64,000 bases of DNA from CAXMMR01 sp963692975. Lineage in GTDB: Bacteria; Pseudomonadota; Alphaproteobacteria; Acetobacterales; Acetobacteraceae. This document shows, one piece after another, positions 50,208 through 58,101 of the stretch. The stretch is from the NCBI GenBank assembly GCA_963692975.2, contig CAXMMR010000037.1:1-64000 (forward strand). The letters are read 5' to 3'. Position 1 is the first letter of the stretch. Each line of letters opens with the position of its first letter. The translations under genes were made by a program, and so were the position numbers. Below the pieces are notes generated by a model. The model ran no database searches. It was not told where the DNA came from and was given only the letters and a program-made list of their open reading frames with translations.

Positions 50208-50422
50208 CAAGGCCAGGGGCGTCGCCCCTGGACCCGATTAAAGGCGGAGCCTTTAAAATCCATTTGTTTATCCATGTTTTCACGGCCTGTTCGGTAGTGT
50301 GGGAAGCAGGATTGAATGGCTTCGCAAGCAAGAAAGCGCCCGCTTAGACTCCAACGGACGGGGTCTGGGGCCTCACGGCCCCAGCGGCTCCAGGGCGGCG
50401 CCCTGGCCTTCCTTCCCACCCC
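50208..50422. repeat. Full composite B/C repeat overlapping a gene end
   Basis: It begins CAAGGCCAGGGGCGTCGCCC, has the B palindrome AAAGGCGGAGCCTTTAAA, interior GGATTGAATGGCTTCGCAAG and ends GGCGGCGCCCTGGCCTTCC. The acyltransferase gene ends inside it at 50344, so its last residues are repeat-encoded. Confidence 0.85.
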
Positions 50423-51546
50423 AAAGTCGCCGGCGCATGCGAGCCCGCCCGCCGGCGCAGCCGCAGCATGGGTCGCTCGATGCCATAAAACGAGCAGCCG
50501 CTCAGCCCGGCCGACAGTCCCACCGCGGTAACCAGCCAGGCCACGTGGTCCGTCGGTGCCGCCCAGTCGGCGATCATCAACGCCGCCCAGTGCCACAGAT
50601 ACAACGAGTAGCTGAGCCGCCCGACGAACACCGCCGGCAGCCATGCCAGCAGGCGCGACGCCGTCCGGGCGGGCGTGATCAACGCCGGCATCAGCAGTAG
50701 CAACGAGGCGCCCTGCAGGGTGTAGCGGAACACCTCGCGGAACATATCGCCGCGCAAGGCGAGGCTCAGCAGCAGCCCGGCGGCGCCGAGCGCAGGGAGC
50801 CAGCGTGCGGCGGCGAGCCGCGTCTCGAGCCGCGGCAGCAGCGCCAGCAGCGCGCCCCAGGCGATCGAGTCGACCCGCGTGTCGGTACCACGATACAGCC
50901 TGGCCCAGCGATGCGCGGGTGTCGCGTCCAGAGGCAGGCACGCGGCCGCCCGGGGGAGCAGGCCGCAATGGCCGAACAGCCACCAGCGCCAGAGCGGCGC
51001 GGCCAGGCAGATGAGCGCCAGCGCCAGCACGGCGCGCCGCTGACCGCCTTCGCGCGCCCAGAGCACCGACAGCGTCAGCGGCCAGAGCAGGTAGAAATGA
51101 TCCTCGATCGCCAGCGACCACAGGATGTTGAACGGGTGGCGGACCGCCGCGAGGCTCGACTGGTAGTGCCAGGCGAGCTCGTACCAGTTGGCGCCCCACA
51201 ACAGCGCCGCCAACCAGCCGCCCGGCGCGATCCTGCCGCCGGCCAGCGTAAACACCAGCCCGGCGACCAGGGTGAAGGCCGTCGCCGCCGGCAGCAGCCT
51301 GAGGCAGCGCCGCAGGTAGAAGCCTGCGAAGTCGATGCGGCCGTGACGCGCCAGCCCACCGGCCAGCTGCCGCGTGATCAGCAAGCCGCTGATGAAGAAA
51401 AACAAGGTGACGCCGAAGCCGCCCGGCACGACCCGATCCAAGCCGAGATGCGCCAGCACGACCAGCAGGATCGAGATCGCCCTGATCCCGTCCAGCGCTG
51501 GAATGTATCGGCTGTCGACCGGCATGCGCGCGTCCTGCTGCATCAT
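50344..51546 (-). CDS. Acyltransferase family 3 membrane protein
   Basis: This 400-residue integral membrane protein of the acyltransferase-3 (OafA/YrhL) family transfers acyl groups to extracytoplasmic sugars or lipids. YIPALDGIRAISILLVVLAH (about residues 14-33) contains the conserved catalytic-site start and a His. FGVTLFFFISGLLITRQL (near 43) and the R-x-R-R region (FAGFYLRRCLRLLPAA) follow. Ten or so hydrophobic segments are visible. No SGNH domain is fused. The final residues (about 375-400, AAGAVRPQTPSVGV) come from the composite repeat, which extends the protein. ATG 51546 and 51525 (MPVDSRYIPA) are both possible. Confidence 0.87.
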   Translation of the reverse strand: MMQQDARMPVDSRYIPALDGIRAISILLVVLAHLGLDRVVPGGFGVTLFFFISGLLITRQLAGGLARHGRIDFAGFYLRRCLRLLPAATAFTLVAGLVFTLAGGRIAPGGWLAALLWGANWYELAWHYQSSLAAVRHPFNILWSLAIEDHFYLLWPLTLSVLWAREGGQRRAVLALALICLAAPLWRWWLFGHCGLLPRAAACLPLDATPAHRWARLYRGTDTRVDSIAWGALLALLPRLETRLAAARWLPALGAAGLLLSLALRGDMFREVFRYTLQGASLLLLMPALITPARTASRLLAWLPAVFVGRLSYSLYLWHWAALMIADWAAPTDHVAWLVTAVGLSAGLSGCSFYGIERPMLRLRRRAGSHAPATLGWEGRPGRRPGAAGAVRPQTPSVGV

Positions 51547-51730
51547 GCCCTCTTAGCCACGGCCCGCCTTGCTGACAACTTATGCGTGTGGATCGCGCTA
51601 CTGGAAGCCGGCGTCGGTTGCGTGCCGGTGGCGCAAGGTTATGATCATTCGGGCATTGGCGCGGCAAGCTAAAGCGCGGGATAGTGTGCCCGCCCGGCCG
51701 ATGCCGGCACCGTGGTGAGCGCGAGCGCGT

Positions 51731-52702
51731 ATGGCGACCATGAACTGGAACATCCCCGCAAACCTGCAGCCGCAGCCGAGCGACTACGCGTTCGATCTCG
51801 ACGCTGTGCTGCGCAGCGTCGTCGGGCTGCGCAGCACCGTGCCGCTCGACGCCTTCACCGCCGGCCCGCTCGGCACCGACCGCGCCGGCAGCGGCGTCGT
51901 GATCGAGGGCGGCCTGGTGCTGACGATGGCCTACCTGATCACCGAGGCGGAGACGATCTGGCTCTCCACCTGCGACGGCCGGGTGGTGCAAGGCCACGCT
52001 CTCGCCATCGACAGCGAGAGCGGCTTCGGCCTGGTGCAACCGCTCGGCCGGCTCGAGCTGCCGCAGGCCGCGCTGGGTGGCGCCGGCTCGGTAGAGCCCG
52101 GCACGCGCGCCCTGCTGGCCGCCGCCTGCGGTCGCCACCGGGCGATCGAGACGCGCATCGTCGGCCGGCAGGAATTCGCCGGCTACTGGGAGTATCTTCT
52201 CGAGGACGCGCTGTTCATCGCTCCCGCCCATCCCTCCTGGGGCGGCGCGGCGCTGATCGGCACCGATGGCAACCTGCTCGGCATCGGCTCGCTGATCCTG
52301 CAGCAGGGCGACACCTCCGGGCGCCGCACCGACATGAACATGGTCGTGCCGACCTCGCTGCTGCCGGCGATCCTGAGCGACATGACAAGCTATGGCCGCG
52401 TCAATCGTCCGCCGCGCCCCTGGCTTGGGCTGTACGCCTCCGAGAGCGACGACATCGTCGTGGTCGGCGACGTCGCGTCCGGCGCGCCGGCGGAGCGTGC
52501 CGGGGTGCAGCCGGGCGATCACCTGCTGGCAGTGGACGGCGAGACGGTCAGCGACCTGGCCGCCGCCTGGCGCCGCGTCTGGGCCGCCGGCAGCGCCGGC
52601 GCGCCGGTCGCGCTGAGCCTCGCGCGCGACGAGACGAGGCTTGAGATCACGGTCATCTCGGCCGACCGCAACAAGTACCTACGCTCGCCTAGGCTGCACT
52701 AA
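51731..52702 (+). CDS. HtrA-like protein with lost catalytic triad and PDZ domain
   Basis: This 323-residue protein has the layout of a trypsin-like S1C protease (about residues 40-215) followed by a PDZ domain (about 225-315: WLGLYASESDDIVVVGDVAS ... GVQPGDHLLAVDGETVSDLA). Family members have NAHV and GNSGGPL motifs. Here the His region reads LVLTMAYLITEAE (Tyr in place of His) and the Ser region reads APAHPSWGGAAL (Trp where Ser should be). So it is a pseudoprotease that could bind peptides without cutting them. There is no signal peptide or membrane anchor. The gene is divergent from the acyltransferase. Confidence 0.8.
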   Translation: MATMNWNIPANLQPQPSDYAFDLDAVLRSVVGLRSTVPLDAFTAGPLGTDRAGSGVVIEGGLVLTMAYLITEAETIWLSTCDGRVVQGHALAIDSESGFGLVQPLGRLELPQAALGGAGSVEPGTRALLAAACGRHRAIETRIVGRQEFAGYWEYLLEDALFIAPAHPSWGGAALIGTDGNLLGIGSLILQQGDTSGRRTDMNMVVPTSLLPAILSDMTSYGRVNRPPRPWLGLYASESDDIVVVGDVASGAPAERAGVQPGDHLLAVDGETVSDLAAAWRRVWAAGSAGAPVALSLARDETRLEITVISADRNKYLRSPRLH

Positions 52703-52727
52703 ACCGAACCAGTTACTCTAAGAAACG

Positions 52728-52783
52728 GGTTCCAAGGGCCGCCGGCCCTTGGCGGGTCAAGGGCAGAGCCCTTGTCTTGGCTT
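52728..52783. repeat. B/C repeat, C half only
   Basis: GGGTTCCAAGGGCCGCCGGC, CCTTGGCGGGTC, then AAGGGCAGAGCCCTTGTCTT. It lies between the HtrA-like and lipoprotein genes, both on the plus strand, and could form a terminator-like hairpin. Confidence 0.75.
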
Positions 52784-52801
52784 TGTTGTTTGGAGACACG
52801 C

Positions 52802-53005
52802 ATGAAACGCCTTGCCACTCTCGCCACCCTCCTGGCCCTGAGCGGCTGCTACGGCACCCCGCAGGTCGTCGGCGTGCAGCCCAACCCATACGGCTACATC
52901 TGCTATGCCGGCTTCTACCAGTGCAGACTGCCCGCCCAGTATCCGGTCGGCAGCCAGTGCAGCTGCCCCGGCCTCGGCGCGCCGTCCTATGGCACGGTGC
53001 ACTAG
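52802..53005 (+). CDS. Small lipoprotein
   Basis: This 67-residue secreted lipoprotein starts MKRLATLATLLALSGCYG. The lipobox L-S-G-C places the lipidated Cys at residue 16. The mature 52 residues are Cys-, Tyr- and Gly-rich (NPYGYICYAGFYQCRLPAQY and GSQCSCPGLGAPSYG), so a disulfide-stabilised surface peptide is plausible. The ATG at 52802 has TTGGAGACACGC upstream; the in-frame start at 52772 is rejected because it gives no signal sequence. It lies directly before the penicillin acylase frame. No known family was recognised. Confidence 0.82.
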   Translation: MKRLATLATLLALSGCYGTPQVVGVQPNPYGYICYAGFYQCRLPAQYPVGSQCSCPGLGAPSYGTVH

Positions 53006-55407
53006 CTGCACGCTCCTGCGGGCCTGACGCGCTGACCCTCCTGGTTCGCCGCGTCGCCGGGCTGCTCGCCGCCGGCGTCAGCCTCATCCTCGTGCTGGTC
53101 GCGATCGCGTCGGTCGCCGCCTGGTCCACCCTGCCGCCGCGCCACGCCCGTCTTCGCGTGGTCGGCCTCATGGCCCCGGTCAGCGTCGTGCTCGACCGTG
53201 ACGGCGTGCCGCGCATCACCGCGACCAACGACGTCGACGCTGCCGCAGCGCTCGGCTACCTGCACGCCCGCGACCGCATGTTCCAAATGGAGCTGATGCG
53301 CCGCGCGGTGAGCGGCCGGCTGTCCGAGATCGCCGGCCCCGCGACCCTGCCGCTCGATCGGCTGATGCGCACCCTCGGCCTCGCCCGCCTGGCCGCGGCC
53401 GACCTCGCGGGCCTGCCGCCCGACACGCGACGCCTGCTCGACGCCTACGCCGCAGGCGTGAATGCCTGGATCAGCGAGCGCGGCCGCCGCGCCGCGCCCG
53501 AGTTCCTGCTGCTTGGCCGTCCTGCCCCCTGGCAGCCCGCCGACAGCCTGCTCTGGGGCCGGCTGATGGGTCTCTCTCTGTCCAACAACTGGCAAACCGA
53601 GATGTCGCGGGCCGCCCTTGCCGGCGCCGTGCCGCTTGCCCGCCTGCTCGAGCTCTGGCCCGCACGCGCCGACATCCGCCCGGCCGACGCGACTGCCAGC
53701 CTTGACTTGCAAGGCCGGTGGCAGCCCGTCATCAGCCGTCTCGCCGCCGCGCTCGAACCGGCGGTGCCGCGCTTTCCCGCCCCCTTCACCCTGCCGGACG
53801 AGGCGAGCGACGCCTGGGCCGTCGACGGCACGCGCAGTCGCACCGGCGCCCCGCTGCTCGCCGGCGACCCGCATCTCGCTTTCAGCTTTCCGGCGATCTG
53901 GTATCTCGCCCGCATCGACACGCCGACGACGACGCTGGCGGGCGCCACTGCCCCGGGGGTGCCGTTCCTGGTCATCGGCCGCAACCGCAGCATCGCCTGG
54001 AGCTTCACCACCGCTCCGGCCGACACCCAGGACGTCTTCGTCGAGACGGTGCTGCCCGACGGCGCCCGCTACGCAACCCCCCATGGCCCGCGCGCCTTCG
54101 CCAGCCGCGTCGAGACCATCGCCGTGCGCGGCGGCAAGCCGGTCAGCCTGACCGTGCGCGAGACGCGCCACGGCCCGGTGATCAGCGACCTCTCGCCATT
54201 CGCCAAGTCGGCGCCGTCCGGCCGCGTGCTGGCGGTGTCGATGACGTCGCTGCTGCCTGGCGACGCCTCGACCGGCCTGCTGGCGCTGAACCGCGCCCGC
54301 ACCGTCGACGAAGCCGGGCTCGCGGCAGGGCTGATCGTCGCCCCTGTGCAGAACCTGCTGGTCGCCGACCGCTCGCGCATCGCCCTCTTCACTACCGGCC
54401 AGGTGCCGCGGCGCGCCGCCGGTGTTGGCAGGACCATGGTGGACGGCGCCGACGGCCGGCACGACTGGGTCGGGCTTGCCAGCGGGCCAGCCCTGCCGCG
54501 CATCGTCGCACCGGCCTCCGGCGAGCTGCTGAACGGCAACGAGCGCAGCTGGCCGGCCGACTTCCCGGTGTTCATGGGTGCGGACGGGCCGGCGGACTGG
54601 CGCGCCCAGCGCATCCGCGCGCTGCTCGCCGCCCGGCTGCGCCACGACGTCGCCGACTTCGCCGCCATGCAGGTCGACTCGGTCAGCGCCTACGCCGCCG
54701 ACGTCCTGCCGGCATTGCGCCGGGCCGCCCCCGATGACGGCTCGCCGGCCAGTTGGGTCGCGTCGACGCTCGCCGGCTGGTCCGGCCGGATGTCGGACGA
54801 CGCCGCGGCGCCCACCGTCTTCAACGCCTGGACGGGGCGCTTCTACGCTCTGCTGCTCGAGCGCCAACATATTCCGGCGCGCGACGGCGGCATTCCCGAG
54901 GACCTGACCGGTTGGCTGCTCGGCCCGGCGCCGACTGACGCGCGTCAGGCCTGGTGCGGCGATGCGGATTGCCGGGCGCTGCTGCGCCAGGCGCTGGACC
55001 GCGCCGGCGACGATCTTGCCGAGCGCTTCGGCCGCGATCCAAGCAAGTGGCGTTGGGGGCGGCTGCACCAGGCGATCTTCGCCCACCCGCTGCTCGGCGC
55101 TCTGCCGCTGCTCGGCCCGCTCACCACCACCCGCGTCAGCATACCGGGCGACGACACCACCCTGTTTCGCGGCGGCGACCCGCAGCCGAACCGCTTCGCC
55201 GCCCTGCACGGCGCCGCCTATCGCGGCGTCTACGACCTCGCCGACCTCGATCGCAGCCGCTTCATCGTCGTGCCCGGCCAGTCCGGCAACCCGCTCTCGG
55301 CGCACGCCTATGACATGGTGCAGCGCTGGGCCGACGGTGACACTATATCGCTCGGATCAGCCGGCACGCTGAGTGCGCCGGCCGCAACCGTGGAGCTTGT
55401 GCCATGA
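52957..55407 (+). CDS. Penicillin acylase family Ntn-hydrolase (start uncertain)
   Basis: This N-terminal-nucleophile amidase of the penicillin/AHL acylase family autoprocesses and cleaves amides in the periplasm. PVSVVLDRDGVPRITATNDV and AALGYLHARDRMFQMELMRR mark the alpha subunit. The beta subunit begins at the Ser of ASDAWAVDG (about base 53806) and includes LLNGNERSWPADF with the oxyanion Asn. A hydrophobic leader, VAGLLAAGVSLILVLVAIAS, lies at about 53056-53115. No ATG precedes it in frame after the lipoprotein gene. The GTG at 52957 overlaps that gene by 49 bp, and the GTG at 53092 would cut the leader, so the start is unresolved. The next gene overlaps by 4 bp. Substrates of relatives include penicillins and acyl-homoserine lactones; neither is proven here. 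Confidence 0.86.
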   Translation: MQLPRPRRAVLWHGALAARSCGPDALTLLVRRVAGLLAAGVSLILVLVAIASVAAWSTLPPRHARLRVVGLMAPVSVVLDRDGVPRITATNDVDAAAALGYLHARDRMFQMELMRRAVSGRLSEIAGPATLPLDRLMRTLGLARLAAADLAGLPPDTRRLLDAYAAGVNAWISERGRRAAPEFLLLGRPAPWQPADSLLWGRLMGLSLSNNWQTEMSRAALAGAVPLARLLELWPARADIRPADATASLDLQGRWQPVISRLAAALEPAVPRFPAPFTLPDEASDAWAVDGTRSRTGAPLLAGDPHLAFSFPAIWYLARIDTPTTTLAGATAPGVPFLVIGRNRSIAWSFTTAPADTQDVFVETVLPDGARYATPHGPRAFASRVETIAVRGGKPVSLTVRETRHGPVISDLSPFAKSAPSGRVLAVSMTSLLPGDASTGLLALNRARTVDEAGLAAGLIVAPVQNLLVADRSRIALFTTGQVPRRAAGVGRTMVDGADGRHDWVGLASGPALPRIVAPASGELLNGNERSWPADFPVFMGADGPADWRAQRIRALLAARLRHDVADFAAMQVDSVSAYAADVLPALRRAAPDDGSPASWVASTLAGWSGRMSDDAAAPTVFNAWTGRFYALLLERQHIPARDGGIPEDLTGWLLGPAPTDARQAWCGDADCRALLRQALDRAGDDLAERFGRDPSKWRWGRLHQAIFAHPLLGALPLLGPLTTTRVSIPGDDTTLFRGGDPQPNRFAALHGAAYRGVYDLADLDRSRFIVVPGQSGNPLSAHAYDMVQRWADGDTISLGSAGTLSAPAATVELVP

Positions 55408-55931
55408 GTGCCAGTTTCTCCCTGATGCCGCAGCAGCACCTCACCGCCGACATCCTGCCGCGGCGTATCGCGGCCTGGCTCGTTGACCTGTTGATCGTCG
55501 GGCTGCTGCTGCTGATCGCCAAGGCGGCGCTGCTGGTGCTGACGGTTGCGACGTTCGGTCTCGGCGCGCCGTTGCTCGGCCTGCTCGCCTTCGTGCCGAT
55601 CGCCTACACCGCCCTGTGCGTCGCCTCCCGCTTCGAGGCGACGCCGGGCCAGGCGCTACTCGGCCTGCGCGTCGTGCGCGCCGGCGACCTCGGCCGGCCG
55701 AGCACGACGCAGGCGATCGCCTATGCGGTCTGCTTCGCCTTTACCTGGATCGCCGGCGGCCTGTGGCTTGCCGTCGCCCTGGTGACCAACGGCCACCGGG
55801 CGCTGCACGATTACGCCTCCGGCCTCATCGTCGTACGCGAGCGTGCGCTTGCCGAGCTCCGCGGCGCGACGTTGACCATGTCGCGCGGCGCATGGACGAT
55901 GAGAGCCAACGGCGGAGCCTATCCTCGATGA
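55404..55931 (+). CDS. RDD family membrane protein
   Basis: This 175-residue protein of the RDD family has the N-terminal LPRRIAAWLVDLLIVGLLLL (about residues 18-37) with the characteristic Arg-Asp pair. Two further helices follow, and the third block TNGHRALHDYASGLIVVRER (about 128-147) carries the RALHD motif. Functions are unknown; some members act as ion or small-solute antiporters. The ATG overlaps the stop of the acylase (ATGA), and its stop overlaps the bpt start, so acylase-RDD-bpt form a coupled run. Confidence 0.88.
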   Translation: MSASFSLMPQQHLTADILPRRIAAWLVDLLIVGLLLLIAKAALLVLTVATFGLGAPLLGLLAFVPIAYTALCVASRFEATPGQALLGLRVVRAGDLGRPSTTQAIAYAVCFAFTWIAGGLWLAVALVTNGHRALHDYASGLIVVRERALAELRGATLTMSRGAWTMRANGGAYPR

Positions 55932-56710
55932 CCTACAAGCCGCCACGCCGGCCGCAGTTCTTCTACACCACCGCGCCGCTGCCCTGCCCCTACGTGCAGG
56001 GCCGTACCGAGCGCAAGGTGGTCACCGAGATCACTGGACCCGACGCCGACGGCCTGCATGACCGGCTGTCGCGCGCCGGCTTCCGCCGCAGCCACAACAT
56101 CGCCTACGCGCCGGTCTGCCCGGCCTGCAACGCCTGCGTGCCGATCCGCATTCCAACCGTGACGTTCCAGCCCGACCGGACGCTGCGCAAGCTCGCCCGC
56201 CTCAACGCCGCGGTGGAGGGTTTCGAGGTGCCCGCACGCGCCACCGCAGAGCAGTTCCAGCTGTTCCAGCGCTACCAGCAGGCCCGTCACGGCGACGGCG
56301 ACATGGCGGTGATGAGCTTCTACGACTATCGCGCCATGGTCGAGGACACGCCGATCGAGAGCCTCGTTGTCGAGTTCCGCGACCCGGATGACAGTCTGGT
56401 TGGCGCCTGCCTCGCCGACCGCCTGGGCGACGGGTTGTCCGCGGTCTACAGCTTCTTCGCCCCCGACCTCACCCGCCGCTCGCTCGGCACCTACGCGATC
56501 CTGTGGCTGATCGAACGCGCCCGCGCGATGGGCCTGCCCTACGTTTATCTCGGCTACTGGGTGCCGGAGAGCCGTAAGATGGCCTACAAGGCTCGCTTCC
56601 GCCCCAGCGAAATTCTCGCCGGCGGCGCCTGGCGAGTTCTGACCGACACGGATCTTGGGTCCCATCCATGCCTCTCGGCCGCCGAGCTGGTGCCGGCCAG
56701 CGCCGGGTGA
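55928..56710 (+). CDS. bpt: Aspartate/glutamate leucyltransferase (Bpt-type)
   Basis: Bpt attaches leucine from Leu-tRNA to N-terminal Asp or Glu, making the protein a ClpAP substrate (N-degron pathway). The 260-residue protein has PCPYVQGRTERKVV near residue 20 and the conserved CPACNACVPIRIP (about 64-76) at the N-terminal ATE domain. LGYWVPESRKMAYKARFRPS (about 211-230) is the C-terminal ATE hallmark. The ATG at 55928 overlaps the RDD stop. It is followed by a family A repeat facing the convergent MFS gene. The partner clpS is not in the window. Confidence 0.93.
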   Translation: MTYKPPRRPQFFYTTAPLPCPYVQGRTERKVVTEITGPDADGLHDRLSRAGFRRSHNIAYAPVCPACNACVPIRIPTVTFQPDRTLRKLARLNAAVEGFEVPARATAEQFQLFQRYQQARHGDGDMAVMSFYDYRAMVEDTPIESLVVEFRDPDDSLVGACLADRLGDGLSAVYSFFAPDLTRRSLGTYAILWLIERARAMGLPYVYLGYWVPESRKMAYKARFRPSEILAGGAWRVLTDTDLGSHPCLSAAELVPASAG

Positions 56711-56711
56711 A

Positions 56712-56820
56712 GGGAGCAGTTCTTTTTTGCAAAAAAGAATAAAAAACTTCTATTCATCAGGAACAGCCTTGCTTGTCGGATAGACGTTTTCTGCTTCTCG
56801 TTTAGAAACGAAGCCTTTCC
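56712..56820. repeat. Family A double-hairpin repeat, copy A10 (diverged)
   Basis: The left stem is TTCTTTTTTGCAAAAAAGAA. The right half is decayed: GCTTCTCGTTTAGAAACGAA plus GC, which still folds because the changes on both arms compensate (CG and CG positions). It lies between convergent bpt and an MFS gene. Confidence 0.72.
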
Positions 56821-58017
56821 TTAAAGCTTCCGCAACGCGATCGCCGCCGTAACCGCACACCCCGCCGCCAGCAGAAACGGCGCGCCCGGCAGCTTCAGAG
56901 GCACCCAGTGCGCGGTAAACGCATAGAACAGCCCCGTCGCCAGTAGCGGCGCCACGATCGCCGTCAGCCCCTCCACCGCCGACAGCACGCCCTGCATCTC
57001 GCCCTGGGTGTCGACCTGGCCGCGCGCCGCCACCATCGCCCGCACCGAGGGCGTCGCCAGCCCGCCGAGCGCGATCAGCAGCACCGCCGGCAGCACGCCC
57101 CAGCCGCCGACCGCCATCGCCAGCCCGACATAGCCGAGCGCGCCGGCGATGTAGCCGATCAGCGCCGAGCGGCGCTCGCCGAAGCGGCCGTGGACTGGCC
57201 GCAGCAACAGGCCCTCGACCACCGCCTGCGCTGTGCCGATCACCGCGAGCAGGATGCCGTTGCGCTCCGCGCTCCAGTGGAAGCGATAGCCGGTGTAGAG
57301 CACCAGCGAGCTCTGCACCGCGCTAAGGCCTACCCAGGAGCACGACCAGGCCAGCGCCAGGCGGCCGAGCGAGCGGTCGCGCATGATCCGGCCGACCAGC
57401 CGGAACGGGTTCGCCCCCGCCCAGGTGAGCCGACGCCGCGCCCGGCGCGTGAGGCTCTCCGGCAGGACCAGCAGCCCGAAGGCGAAGTTCAGCAGCGACA
57501 GCCCGGCGGCAGCGTAGAACGGCAGCCGCAGGTCCCAGGTGCCGAGCAGGCCGCCCAGCGCCGGCCCGACCACGAAGCCGGCGCCGAAGGTCGCGCCGAT
57601 CAGCCCGAAGCGCTTGGAGCGCTCTTCGGGCGAGGAGACGTCGGCGATGTAGGCGGTCGCCGCCGGCACGTTGGCCGAGGTCGCCCCGGCGATCAGCCGC
57701 CCGACGAACAGCCATGCGAGGCTCGGCGCCAAAGCGAGGAAAACGTAGTCGCAGCCCAGGCCCAACACCGAAACCAGGATGACCGGCCGCCGCCCAAACC
57801 GGTCCGACAGCGCGCCGAGCAGCGGCGCGGCGAGAAACTGCACCCCGGCATAGGCCGCGATAAGCGCGCCGACCCAGGGAGCGGCACGGTTCGGCGGCAG
57901 GTGGCCAAGATTCTGCACCAGAGCAGGCACGATCGGCGAGATGAGACCCAGGCCGAGCGCGTCGAGCCCGAGCGTAGCCAGGACGAAGGCGATGGAGGCA
58001 CGCGGCCGAGCTGACAT
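56821..58017 (-). CDS. MFS transporter, tetracycline-efflux-like
   Basis: This 398-residue major facilitator has twelve predicted helices. It resembles the TetA/TCR group: the start MSARPRASIAFVLATLGLDA leads to GLGLISPIVPALVQNLGH, the motif A loop is GALSDRFGRRPVILVSVLG (about residues 65-83), and GATFGAGFVVGPALGGLLG (near 140) is the antiporter motif C. The ATG at 58017 is preferred to the longer frame (58071), which overlaps the divergent transporter. Chromosomal TetA-like proteins often export other compounds, so resistance cannot be assumed. It ends at a family A repeat. Confidence 0.88.
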   Translation of the reverse strand: MSARPRASIAFVLATLGLDALGLGLISPIVPALVQNLGHLPPNRAAPWVGALIAAYAGVQFLAAPLLGALSDRFGRRPVILVSVLGLGCDYVFLALAPSLAWLFVGRLIAGATSANVPAATAYIADVSSPEERSKRFGLIGATFGAGFVVGPALGGLLGTWDLRLPFYAAAGLSLLNFAFGLLVLPESLTRRARRRLTWAGANPFRLVGRIMRDRSLGRLALAWSCSWVGLSAVQSSLVLYTGYRFHWSAERNGILLAVIGTAQAVVEGLLLRPVHGRFGERRSALIGYIAGALGYVGLAMAVGGWGVLPAVLLIALGGLATPSVRAMVAARGQVDTQGEMQGVLSAVEGLTAIVAPLLATGLFYAFTAHWVPLKLPGAPFLLAAGCAVTAAIALRKL

Positions 58018-58101
58018 GCCGAGCCAAGCCCGCCGCGTCGCGCCGGTTCCCCCCGGCTCGCGGACATGCAACGTCGGCGGGCCGCCGGCCGTTGCGCAGG
58101 C

